Of a stretch of 64,000 nt of DNA, positions 54,708 to 64,000 are shown piece after piece. Under the pieces are notes generated by a model. It saw only the letters and a list, made by a program, of their open reading frames with translations. It made no database searches and was not told where the DNA came from. The position numbers and the translations under genes are program-made. Position 1 is the first letter of the stretch. The number at the start of each line of letters is the position of its first letter. Origin of the DNA: Symsagittifera roscoffensis (taxonomy: Eukaryota > Xenacoelomorpha > Acoela > Convolutidae); assembly GCF_963678635.1 (NCBI RefSeq), contig NC_087065.1, positions 65,005,374 through 65,069,373 of the forward strand, read 5' to 3'.

Positions 54708-57700
54708 GTTGGTGTTAAATAGAAAATGTTATAGAAAAATGGAAAAATGAACCCCTAAAATTTTCGTCAAAGATCCATCTATATTTTGAGGTTCCAATTT
54801 TCATAGTTGTACCTAGTTGTTTCACATGAATTTCGTCAATATTTTTTTAGGTAGATCATATATATTTTTCGAGCCACTCCCAACACTATGAAGACCTTAT
54901 TTTGACAACATTTTCTGAGCCTTAAACAATTTTTTGAAAAAAAAACCGGTCAAAAATGGCCATTTTTGGGCACATTTTGGAAAGATTTGTCGAAAAAATT
55001 GCCTTTTTACGAGACAACCCCCCCCCCTCTGGAAATTAGTAAATATTAGTAAAATTTTAGGCCGAAAATAATTGTCATAAAATAAAACCAGAAGGGGGAC
55101 CCTATGGTTGGTGTGGGGGTCGAAGGTCGAATCTTTGAATAAAAGGAGCGATCGCCTCCACCACCCCCCCCCCCCCACTGTAAATCCGCCCCTGACCTGA
55201 TAGGTTTTATAGTTTGAAAACGCTTCAGTAAACTTATTGAAAAATAGCCAAAAAACCATTTTTCAGCAATTTGTAGAATTGTTTTTTTTGCATGAGCTCC
55301 TCACTTTCCACCCTTTTTGAAGTTTCTGTTGTAAAAACTAAGAAAGAGTCAGTCAATAAGCTTTCTCGTTTGAGTGATGGTTTTCTTTTCAATTCCTCTA
55401 CGCGGGCACGAAGTAGTCAAGCAGCTCTAGAGAGACTCTGAATTTTGCTAGTGAGTTGGTCGCACTATTTCAAAAAATGAAATAATTACTCTACACAAAT
55501 AATCAACAGGGTGAAAATAAAATAACTAATTAAAGTTCGAAGCATTTATTACATTCATGACTACGAGGTTCTCTAAAGTTTGAAGCTTGGACCTAGTTTG
55601 GACTTAGTTGGCAGTTATGGTATGGCGATTTGGGTTGTTGTAGGGTGGGTATGACAAGGAAGCGCGTGATCAGATATCGAAGATAGTGGTGGCATGTGTG
55701 GACTACCTGGAGGACTCCATCTGCAGAAGTAGCATCCGATTCATCACCACATCCTCCCTCCGAATCTCAGTTCTCACTATCGACCAATTCGTCATAGTTA
55801 GTCCCTTACTCAACTTTCATCTAGCCATCTAGCTATTACGTCTTAATTAGACGAGTTATTTTGGATTTTTCTCATAAGACTCGTACAATTTCATTCAAAA
55901 CTAGGCTCCAAGAATGTTACAAGAGAGGGACTTTTTCTTGAAAGAAAGTTGTAAAGACTTTTTCTTTAAAAACTTTCAAAGTAATTTCTTAATAAATATA
56001 TTTTACTTGCTGACGAAAACTCAATTTGTTTGTTTTGATAACGATTTAATTAATAAAAAGTTTAGTTTAAGCCATAGATTTCCTTTATTCTAAATGAATC
56101 CATTTATTGACGTGTTTCTTGCTCATTTTAATACAGAAATTAGCAACACTTAAATCGATATAAATCGGTTTTACATATATTTTCTTCCACTTCTTTTATG
56201 TTTTATTTATATAATAGATTATTATCGGATTATACCCCAATGTCCTCGACTATCAAACAATGAAAAAATTATGCTTTTCACATGCTTTCCATTGATTTTT
56301 TGTGATGATGTTTGGCCTGAAAAAAAACTATGATTTTATAAAATTTGTAAATTTACTCCAAACGTGAATTAATCTAAGTTGAGTTTTCAATTATAAACTG
56401 ATTTCCTCCAGTGAGTTGCGCCTAGAAAATTTATAACAAATTTGACATTTCTATAGTTTTAATTTTCATCACCGCGAGAATGTTCGAATACGCAAAATTC
56501 TTTTGAAAAAACAAAACTGCTTGTATCAGGGCAAAGCTTGAATGTTCCGACTGCCTTTTAAGGTCTATCGATGAAAAATATGAAAAAACAAATTTTATAA
56601 AATAAATGCAATTTTTGTGAAAATCATCCCCCACACACCATATAAAGAACAAAGTGATAGGTTTTGCTCCGAGTAACAAATCAATTATGGCAAACAAACT
56701 TTCGTCAATTAATTTGGAACTATTTCCGAAAAGGATTAAATCTCCGCTTACGCGTTAATAACTCGAAATATAATGCGTGTTAATTGTCCCAAGTTGGCTA
56801 AAATGGCAATCTTTAAACGCCCATAACTTTACAAATAATGATCACAGGTGAAATATCTTTTCAAATTTAAGCTCAGGACAGGAAAACCTTTTGAATGATC
56901 ATAAAAATTCTGTCAAAAATGACTAGTTAAAAAACTGAAATTTGTTTCAGGGAAAAAAACCACCCCGAGCACAAAATTTCCGTTACTTTAGTTACGAAAA
57001 TCGGAACAATTACCTTAAATTGAATAACTTGTAATGAGCTCTCCTTGAACGACTGCAGCTCTCTGCAACTCTGATGAAAACCTTCTTCAATAAAAATTAC
57101 CTTATTCCAGTAAATGAGCTAGCGTGAACAGATTTTCAGACTGTTTTCATCTGTATGAAACATGATCTAATTGTTCCGTTTTTCCTAACGAAAGTAACGG
57201 AAAATTTGTGCTCGGGTGGGTTTTTTTTTCTTCAAGCAAATTGTGACATTTTAAATAGCCAATTTTGACGAAATTTTTTAAATTATGTTTAAAAGGTATT
57301 GTTGTCCTGAGCTTAACTTTGTTAACACATGTGATCATTTTTCCTAAAGTTATGGGAGTTTGAAGTTTGCCATTTTGGCCAATTTGGGACAATTAACTCG
57401 CGCTATTACGGTTGCCATTTTTGCCAATTTGGTCAACTTAAAAATCGCTCCAAATTGGATGAAGGAAGCTTATTTGCCATAATCGATTTGTTACTTAACT
57501 TAGGAGCAAAATTTATCACTTGTACTTTAACTGCCGTCTGGCTGGATGATTTTTACAAAAAATCTCAAATTAAAAAAATATATATTTTTTATATTACAAT
57601 TAATTTTTTCATGTTGTTACTGCTCCATAAACCTCAAAAGTCAATCGGAACATTCAAGGATTCATCCTGATACGAGCAAATGTGTCAATGTGGGTTTCTC

Positions 57701-59746
57701 GGATTTTGCTACGTGAGATATCCGTACGAAGTGCATCGCAGCCACTAAATTTGCGTAGTTACTTATAAATTGTTGCCTACAGCAATGTTTATGAGTAATG
57801 TATATGAGCACCACATACAAAATTTCCGGAATCATATGACATGAATTGTCGAAATTGATGTTTTATTGTCCCCAAATTATTTTACAACCGCTAAATTTGT
57901 ATAATTAAGACATTTGTTTTCGGAAAAAATTGAAATTCATTATCTCGGGATTCATTGTTTATGCATATAACAAATTAAAATCTGAAAATCTTACAAGTAT
58001 ATATTTGCAAAAAAAATTAACAACTTTCCTAAGTTGATTTTCGTCCTTAATTATGGCATAGAAAGAGAAATTATGGCATAGAATGTTTTCGGCAATGTTT
58101 TCAATCTTTTTCTTTTTCGGAATAAAATTTGCCGTCTTAGAAATTTTCATCAAAGAAAACGTATAAAAGGGAAAGTTACCAGCAAATTTCATTAAAATTT
58201 CGTAGATTGGGGATTCTTTGTGGAATTTTCAACCCTGGGTAGCTGACTGAGAAATGTTGTCGATTTTGATCCTCTTGAACTAGTTAAATTTCAGGTGATT
58301 GGATGGGACCACATTTTATGCGAAAGACTGGAAAATGACTCACTAAAAATTTTGGATCTTCATTCTAAACCCAAAATTAAAAAAACATGGTTACTCTAAG
58401 ACGAGATTTGGAGAGTTTGGAATTATATGATTTCGACGGTTACATTTTTTCAGGGTCTTGGCTGCAGCAAATGTTTCACGAATGCTCAAGTAGACAGTAA
58501 ACTGAAGACAATCGTCGACATTTTCTCCTTTTACTGTGGATCCTTCGAAAAAATCAGACTGGTAATGTTATTGACACGACAATATTGTTTCTGCGAATCT
58601 CAGAGGGTCTATCAAAGGCTTTTAAGTCTGTGTAGGGAATAGCCGTTTCTACTACTTTCCAATGTTTTAAGCTGAGTTATTTGGTTGAACAAAGCTAACT
58701 TTTTGAGACTGGAGGCCATTTTTTGCATCACGTGTTTGCATACCGTTATTGAAGCCGAATTATGTCAAGTATGCTCAAAAATTACTGTAAGCAAGGTACG
58801 CTAAGGTCATCTCAGAGCATTTATTTCGTTTGTTTTTTTTTGCAAAATTTGTTACGTGTGTTGTTTTTGGGAGATCGGATGTTAATTTTGTCAGCAAAAG
58901 ACGGCCAAAAAATTTACAACTAATTTTAAAAACCCACACCAGATTTACTCTTACTACCCCTCTTAAATACTAGCCAATAATTTTTTATATGCCACCAAAA
59001 AACATTACACTTTAGAGCATCATAGGACCTGGTCCCGATTACAAAAGAACGAGAGAATTCAAAACCGCTTTTTATCCTAAAGACTATCACTCGGTCGATA
59101 AGGAGGAGGAGGAGGAGGAAAGCCAACAGAGCACAGAACCAGTGTTTCTACCTGATGAAACAGGCAGCTGTGGTTCGACTCCTGCTTTGGGCCACTTTTT
59201 CGAACGATATGTGAAAGAGAGGTTCATTTCTGCGCCTGGAACTGCTTTCAATTTGAAGTTCATTCCTCAGCACAGCGAGGTATGAAATCAAACTCTTCTT
59301 ATTTTCGTCGTCCACTACAAAAAACCTACAGCGACCAGCCTCAAAACTACTGAACTGAAGTTTCGTAGCCGGCATTTGCACTTCAATATAAAATCAACCT
59401 AATTTCAAAAAATATTTGCTTCGGAAGATGTTTAGATGTTTTCCCAATAAGATGTTTATGGGACGTTGTCAAATCGAAATATATATTCTTCATTGAAAAC
59501 TTTGAGAAAAATGATCTCGTGGACTCTATAGTAAGCATTGGTTGAAAATTTGAATACCTGAGCTTGTTGGACTTATTGACACTGGGGTTTTCTCCGCTCA
59601 AAGTTTTTTTCTGTTTTGGTAGAAAAAAATGTGAGTAATTCATGGTTCAAATTTCAGCGTGACATTGCACTGCTGACTCATCAGATTTTGAGCAACCTTG
59701 TCAGTCGACCGATGGTTTGTGGGGTGGCAGTTTTCTTCAAGGGAAA
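54627..59746 (+). CDS. HPS4: HPS4 orthologue (BLOC-3 subunit), N-terminal longin region, 5 exons
   Basis: HPS4 pairs with HPS1 to form BLOC-3, the guanine-nucleotide exchange factor for Rab32/Rab38 in lysosome-related organelle biogenesis. Five exons chain without a stop (54627-54707, 55644-55796, 58454-58561, 59016-59279, 59658-59746); the first four junctions are phase 0 and all splice sites are GT-AG. The text FFLVDKKLRPQDGDDD, RDQISKIVVACVDYLEDSIC, RSSIRFITTSSLRISVLTID, GLGCSKCF...TIVDIFSFYCG and HQILSNLVSRPMVCGVAVFF follows the order of the HPS4 longin domain and the strand after it. An acidic insert (KEEEEEESQQ) is lineage-specific. The last donor (AAA|GTGAGA) shows the gene continues to the right, where Gypsy-C lies. 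Confidence 0.8.
55644..55796 (+). CDS. HPS4: HPS4 exon (longin core)
   Basis: Fifty-one codons between acceptor GGTTGTTGTAG and donor ATA|GTTAGT. Encodes GGYDKEARDQISKIVVACVD then the strand pair IRFITTSSLRISVLTIDQFV. GC content is clearly higher than in the flanking introns. Confidence 0.8.
56400..57680. repeat. Large imperfect inverted repeat (fold-back element)
   Basis: Arms of roughly 550-600 bp centred near 57085. Matching landmarks: GAGCACAAAATTTCCGTTAC (56978) with GTAACGGAAAATTTGTGCTC (57195); GTTAATTGTCCCAAGTTGGC (56779) with GCCAATTTGGGACAATTAAC (57376); TTGCCATAATTGATTTGTTA on the minus strand (56692) with TTGCCATAATCGATTTGTTA (57474). Identity looks around 80-85%. It lies in an HPS4 intron and fits a palindromic non-autonomous DNA transposon. 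Confidence 0.8.
58454..58561 (+). CDS. HPS4: HPS4 exon (GLGCSKCF...FSFYCG)
   Basis: Thirty-six codons between acceptor CATTTTTTCAG and donor CTG|GTAATG. The pattern LGC, then a helix ending in I-x-D-I-F-S-F-Y-C-G matches the final longin helix of HPS4. Confidence 0.82.
59016..59279 (+). CDS. HPS4: HPS4 exon (acidic insert)
   Basis: Eighty-eight codons from acceptor ACACTTTAG to donor GAG|GTATGA. Contains a (GAG)5 run coding glutamates, then ALGHFFERYVKERFISAPGT. The opposite strand and other frames are also partly open, but only this frame links both neighbours. Confidence 0.7.
59658..59746 (+). CDS. HPS4: HPS4 exon (last in window)
   Basis: Acceptor AAATTTCAG, then RDIALLTHQILSNLVSRPMV and CGVAVFFKG, ending two bases into a codon before donor GTGAGA. 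Reading on without splicing gives an immediate TGA, so the donor is needed. The Gypsy-C LTR starts 71 bp after the exon end. Confidence 0.8.
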
Positions 59747-59817
59747 GTGAGAGTAATTTACCACATTTTAAGCTTTTATTTAAGAGACTAGTTATGCATA
59801 TATAATTTCATGCATAT

Positions 59818-60181
59818 TGTGGTAACTAACAATACCTCTGAGGTTGTATAGTGAAAACTGAAGTGGTTTCGAAGAGTTTAATTAACCATGTTGAAACCGT
59901 TTGTTTTTCTGTTTGTTAGTTTCTTACTGACTGTGTTCTTAGCCACAGGCCTGAGAGATTGACTCTCTAAGATTTGTAAAAGGTCACGTATGCTTTGACC
60001 TTGGTTTTTTATAATAGGATTATATAATTTACAGATAACAATATGTATAGCACTATCAAGGCCAATATGAGATGACTATCTGGTTACTGCGATAGCAGTA
60101 GCAGATGTGAGTAGCACTATCAAGGCCAATATAAGAGGACTGCATAGTTACTGCAATAGCAGTAGCAGTTGCGGTACCACA
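59818..60181 (-). repeat. Gypsy-C 3' LTR (364 bp)
   Basis: Bounded by 7-bp inverted termini TGTGGTA...TACCACA and preceded on the minus strand by a purine tract (GATCGAGGGGGTA). It contains two copies of a ~70-bp unit with AGCACTATCAAGGCCAATAT and ACTGC(A/G)ATAGCAGTAGCAG. The candidate target duplicate on the left is CATAT; the other LTR lies beyond the window. Confidence 0.7.
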
Positions 60182-60182
60182 T

Positions 60183-60195
60183 ACCCCCTCGATCA
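60183..60195 (-). promoter_or_regulatory. Gypsy-C polypurine tract
   Basis: Minus strand GATCGAGGGGGTA immediately upstream of the LTR TG, the expected plus-strand primer. Confidence 0.65.
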
Positions 60196-60292
60196 AGAAA
60201 ATTTTTATAATATGTTATTAAAATTTTAAATAATAATGAATAGGAGTTTTAGAACTCAGTTTAAGAAGTTTTGGCTTTGTGTATTAGATTAC

Positions 60293-62905
60293 TCATTTTC
60301 CATCTCTCTCTTCGTGTTCCTCTTCCAACTGTAAAGGGATTCGCCACTCGGCGTTCCATGAACGGGTTATATCTAGAGCCTCGCTGCCAAACTTTCTCCT
60401 AAAAAGATGTTTCTCCAGCAGACCAAATTTTGTCTCCACCGAATTAGAAGCACCGGGTTTAAAATTTGCAAGCTTGATTCTATATGCTTCGAGCGCGGCT
60501 TGGTTTAAGTCTAGTAGGTTATTCTGAAACGAGATTGATTTCACCGAATGCTTAATCGGGTTTCCGTATCTGGATGGTCCCTTTTTAGTTCTTCCGCTTT
60601 TCCGCACTGATGTTTCCTCAAGTTCGGATTCATCAGAAAACCCCGGAGGATTCAACAATTCCTCGTCGTCTTCCGCATCCTCTCTGGATCGCAGTATCTC
60701 TGCCGCCGCGCGCTGAACTCCTCGTTCAAGTACTTGATCCGCTAATCGATTCCAGTCATTCGCCGATAGGTCCTTACTATTGAAAGTGTCGAGGATTGTT
60801 TCAGGAGATGTAGTGCGTGTAATTTCTTTCTTGTTTTTTATAGTATTCGACGAACATGCGTGATCTGGCGCCTGCGGTTCGTTCACTTCTGTTGCTAACG
60901 CAGCACTTTTACTCTGTGATATGACTTGTTGTGCGTCTTTCGTCGAGATTGGGCCCACTTTAGCCTTAGTTGTTTTCGAGAATGGTCCAGCCAAGTTCGG
61001 CTTCGCTCTTCGTACCGCCAAATTCAGTCCACCGCCTTGCAGAGTGTCTTTTGAAGTGATCACCGTTGGGCTGTCCTGAAATTTTTCCTTAGCTGCACCT
61101 GGCTGCTCTAGCAATAAGTCTTCATCCGACTGACTCAATTCAGCCTCATCTTGTTCGTCTGATTGTCGCCTCGATTGCCTCTGTTGTTTTTTTTTAGGCT
61201 CTTCTCCCGTTGGGGATCGTCTATTGGTGCTTTTCTCCTTGTCTTGAACAGCAACCTTAACCTTCGCAATATCGCTTTTCCGGTAAACGGACCCTGCAGC
61301 TGTCTTAATTGTGGAGGGCGTTTCGGCCACGACCCTTCCCTTCAGAGGTTTCGTGAGGGCCTTACCGCTCTTCCTCCCCTCGTCCTTTCGTATCAGGATT
61401 GGTGACGACTGACGTTGCTGTGAAATGGCCTCCGGCTTATCTTCAACGAACCCCCGCTCCCACGAATATAGCATTTCTTTGCGTAGCTCGGGGTTAATGG
61501 TACTCGTCTCATCCACTGTACGTTTTAGATCGTTGGCCGAAGTATCACGTCGAGTCTGGTTCCATCTTGCATTGGCTTCCAGAAGCTCTTTTAGGGCCCG
61601 CGCTCTTTCCCGATCCTTTGCCGAGTCGACTTGCTCTTTGAATAATGGACTCACATCTCGGCTGTTTTGTCCTTTCCGAACAATCTTTAAGTTGTCACGA
61701 GACTGGTCGATTCTCTTTTTGAGTTGCGAAGCCGTCAAGGCGGAGCGCTCCAGATGTTCCTTATCTAAACGATCAGAGTTTTGTAAGAACCTATCACTGA
61801 GAATTTTAAATTCTGTTTTTGGCAATCGCCCAAAGTGCGCCTCAAATGGCGACATTTTAATTGTCTTCTGTTTACTCCAACAAAGGTCACGAAGTATCGT
61901 ACTCAAGCATAATTTTATCGATGTTACGTTTTCATCGAGTAGCATTACTCCCAGCCTTCTCTTGATGGTTTGTATAGTGCGTTCTACTAAACCGCATCCG
62001 CGATGGTCGCCAACTGGACAAAATTTTTGTTCGATGTTATTGTCGGAGCAAAATTTTTTCATTGCTTTGCCCTTGAACCCGGAAAATTGATCCGTTCTAA
62101 TTGATTCAGGTATTCCATGTATATCAATATATGAGCGAAGAAATTTTATTGACGACTTGCCCCCTGTTGATTTAGTGATTTTTACTGAAGGAAATTTAGA
62201 ATACCTATCCATTGCTACCAACAGATAAATTTTTTTTCCTTTGAAATCTTCAAGCGGGCCAGCATAGTCTAACTGAATTTCTTGACCTGGCTGCGTGAGC
62301 AGTGGCAGAGGCTTCGTAGCATTTTTTGGTATGATGTATTTTGCATTCTTACCATAGCGGGTGCAACTTCTGCATTCCTCTGCAAGGTTGACGATATCCT
62401 TGTGCATGTGCGGCCACCACAGGTATTTTGACACATCTAGCATCGCTTCCTGGCCTGGGTGACCGCGGTGAATCCTCTTTAGGACTGCCAAGCGCAATTG
62501 TTCCGGGACAGCTAATCTGTTGTCAACCAGGATGCAGTCGTCAACAACTGAGAGTTGGTGCCAGAGAGGGTTGGTATATGGGCCCATCAGCTCGAAGCTG
62601 TATCGATCGTTCCTCTCAATGACCCGCCGCAGTCTGTCCATCCAGGCGTCTTCTGATATCAGCTCCGCTAATAGGCTTTTATCAAATAGTTTGTTGAGAT
62701 TGTCCAGACTGATATCTGTACGCACGTTATTTTGATCTGGTTTGCCTTTCCTGGAATCGTGACATGTCTTTTCCTTTTTAATCATGCTGACTTCTGGGCT
62801 TTCCGAAGGGCTCTCGGCTGTTAGGTCCACTTCAATAATTTGGGGGAATTCACTTCGGGTATTTAATTGTGATGACTGGTCCGTGCCTCTAATTCTATTA
62901 GACAT
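60293..62905 (-). CDS. Gypsy-C pol: integrase with long C-terminal tail
   Basis: An 870-aa frame. The HHCC zinc-binding region lies at about 146-181 (IHRGHPGQ...EECRSCTRYG). The integrase core carries D213 (IQLDYAGPL), D272 (IRTDQFSGF) and E308 (CGLVERTIQ), the complete DDE triad. Residues 400-870 are charged and low-complexity (KKKQQRQSRRQSDEQDEAEL), ending EEHEERDGK 110 bp before the purine tract. This intact frame suggests a young element. It overlaps the upstream RNase H frame by 43 bases in another frame. Confidence 0.9.
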   Translation of the reverse strand: MSNRIRGTDQSSQLNTRSEFPQIIEVDLTAESPSESPEVSMIKKEKTCHDSRKGKPDQNNVRTDISLDNLNKLFDKSLLAELISEDAWMDRLRRVIERNDRYSFELMGPYTNPLWHQLSVVDDCILVDNRLAVPEQLRLAVLKRIHRGHPGQEAMLDVSKYLWWPHMHKDIVNLAEECRSCTRYGKNAKYIIPKNATKPLPLLTQPGQEIQLDYAGPLEDFKGKKIYLLVAMDRYSKFPSVKITKSTGGKSSIKFLRSYIDIHGIPESIRTDQFSGFKGKAMKKFCSDNNIEQKFCPVGDHRGCGLVERTIQTIKRRLGVMLLDENVTSIKLCLSTILRDLCWSKQKTIKMSPFEAHFGRLPKTEFKILSDRFLQNSDRLDKEHLERSALTASQLKKRIDQSRDNLKIVRKGQNSRDVSPLFKEQVDSAKDRERARALKELLEANARWNQTRRDTSANDLKRTVDETSTINPELRKEMLYSWERGFVEDKPEAISQQRQSSPILIRKDEGRKSGKALTKPLKGRVVAETPSTIKTAAGSVYRKSDIAKVKVAVQDKEKSTNRRSPTGEEPKKKQQRQSRRQSDEQDEAELSQSDEDLLLEQPGAAKEKFQDSPTVITSKDTLQGGGLNLAVRRAKPNLAGPFSKTTKAKVGPISTKDAQQVISQSKSAALATEVNEPQAPDHACSSNTIKNKKEITRTTSPETILDTFNSKDLSANDWNRLADQVLERGVQRAAAEILRSREDAEDDEELLNPPGFSDESELEETSVRKSGRTKKGPSRYGNPIKHSVKSISFQNNLLDLNQAALEAYRIKLANFKPGASNSVETKFGLLEKHLFRRKFGSEALDITRSWNAEWRIPLQLEEEHEERDGK

Positions 62906-64000
62906 TTTGGATTATCTGGTCTTTCTGCCCCTAGGAGGTCCCAAAATGACATCAGAGTTGCTCCACTACTTCCTGTCACATTTCCAGATTGTATTTCTTT
63001 AAGTCCTCTAGGCTTTATCGTCTTTCTCACTGGTCTCCACTCAACTTGTGGTATATCTGAATCAGAATCGTCTGACTCTTGTCGACTGCATGCAGCACCT
63101 CTCTTTACCATGCGTGTTCGAGAGAAGGTGGTTTCTGTTACTTGTTCGGTTAGTTGATCGTCCTCCCTCTGATTTCCGTTCTGTTTATTTTTCGTTCTCT
63201 TGGATTTTCCTGTTTCGCTTCTTTCCATTTCTTTCGATGACGCCGTTTCCTTGGATTCTAATTGTTTGGAGTTTAATTTATCTTTGAGTTTTGAAATATC
63301 GACCAACTGTTTCTCACGAGCTATTCTGTCCAATGTGTTTTTGTGCTTCTCAACTGTTTGAAAACTTGAGTTTTGACCGTTTTCGTTCCGGTCGAGCTTT
63401 GTCCGGTTTTGAACAAACTGGTTGTCATAGCAACCGCGTGATGAGCTGTCTTTACAGTAGTTAATTTCTCTTGGTGTTCTAGAATGTTCTGGAATGTTTA
63501 TAGTGCTACTTTGGTTTGTTTCACTAGACCGACTGTTTAAACAGTCGAGTGCTTTATGGAAACTTTCTATAGACGTTACTACGAATCTCTCATCCAGTTC
63601 CGATTCTGGCCACGGTTCTCCATTAGGTTCTCTTGACAAGTAGTCAACGATACCCATATCCCTTCCGGGAATATGAGTAATTTTAAATTGGAAGGGCAGT
63701 AATCGGTCAACCCACCTGGTCAAACGAGATTGATACGTTTTGTTTGATCTATGCTCCCCCAAAGCTGATGTCAATGCCTTGTGGTCAGTTGCTATGACAA
63801 ATTCTTTCCCTAGTAGATAATGTTTGAAGCGATCTACCGCCCAAACTACTGCTAATAACTCAAGTTCATTAGTAGAATATTTTTTTTCTTGAGTATTTAA
63901 ATACCGGGAAGCGAATGCGATCGGTATCCAATCGTTCTGATGAGACCATTGTTCTAAAGTAGCCCCTAGCCCACTATGACTTGCATCGCATTTTACTCTA
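62863..64000 (-). CDS. Gypsy-C pol: RNase H and linker (open at window edge)
   Basis: The frame is open from the window edge. It begins with the RNase H domain (CDASHSGLGATLEQ near 63965, IAFASRYLNTQEKKYSTNEL, FVIATDHKALTSALG), then RWVDRLLPFQFKITHIPGRD and DYLSREPN. A lysine/glutamate-rich linker follows, ending ...ARTSHHN. The overlap with the integrase frame implies either a programmed shift or one indel. The RT and gag lie outside the window. Confidence 0.9.
   Translation of the reverse strand, partial: RVKCDASHSGLGATLEQWSHQNDWIPIAFASRYLNTQEKKYSTNELELLAVVWAVDRFKHYLLGKEFVIATDHKALTSALGEHRSNKTYQSRLTRWVDRLLPFQFKITHIPGRDMGIVDYLSREPNGEPWPESELDERFVVTSIESFHKALDCLNSRSSETNQSSTINIPEHSRTPREINYCKDSSSRGCYDNQFVQNRTKLDRNENGQNSSFQTVEKHKNTLDRIAREKQLVDISKLKDKLNSKQLESKETASSKEMERSETGKSKRTKNKQNGNQREDDQLTEQVTETTFSRTRMVKRGAACSRQESDDSDSDIPQVEWRPVRKTIKPRGLKEIQSGNVTGSSGATLMSFWDLLGAERPDNPKCLIELEARTSHHN

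Noticed and set aside
58926-59126. Minus-strand ORF overlapping an HPS4 exon
   Set aside because: The plus-strand exon has matching splice phases with both neighbours and the homologous text; the minus frame has none.
61163-63287. Plus-strand ORFs across Gypsy-C
   Set aside because: Antisense of the integrase and RNase H frames.

Overview
This is a window of an AT-rich animal nuclear genome. Two multi-exon host genes with canonical GT/AG introns sit in a matrix of transposable elements and tandem repeats. The genes are TRRAP on the minus strand (0.2-19.4 kb) and the BLOC-3 subunit HPS4 on the plus strand (about 53.3-59.7 kb). The presence of HPS4, together with Ty3/Gypsy, CR1/Jockey-like and Helitron-like elements and tRNA-derived short repeats, suggests an invertebrate metazoan. 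I cannot place the phylum from sequence alone.

Layout. 0.2-19.4 kb holds eight TRRAP exons encoding the N-terminal ~752 residues. One intron is 12.3 kb and carries a recent 1.3-kb tandem duplication, a Helitron-like end and a decayed LINE. 19.5-23.6 kb holds a LINE on the minus strand whose (ATT)n tail ends about 80 bp from the TRRAP start codon. 23.8-27.7 kb is a 168-bp satellite array bounded by Helitron-like ends. 27.7-43.8 kb is a 16-kb LTR retrotransposon on the minus strand, here called Gypsy-A. 43.85-45.6 kb is a 21-bp minisatellite. 45.7-48.3 kb is a decayed gag of a relative, Gypsy-B. 49.3-50.8 kb is a 683-bp duplication beside a zinc-finger exon. 53.3-59.7 kb is the HPS4-like gene with a large inverted repeat in one intron. 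From 59.8 kb to the edge lies a third LTR element, Gypsy-C, on the minus strand.

The most unusual object is Gypsy-A. It has 875-882-bp LTRs, a primer-binding site and purine tracts, and visibly higher GC than its surroundings. Its pol has lost the reverse transcriptase core in frame, while protease, RNase H and integrase stay largely readable. Downstream of integrase is an open frame that reads as a macrodomain (ADP-ribose-binding fold), followed by a 277-aa ORF I do not recognise. Its 3.5-kb leader carries a perfect 126-bp inverted repeat made from part of the macrodomain gene, about twenty copies of a GGAGGGT motif, and two tandem copies of a three-stem RNA fold whose stems differ by compensating substitutions.

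All homology calls come from reading motifs and remembered family features. No search was run.
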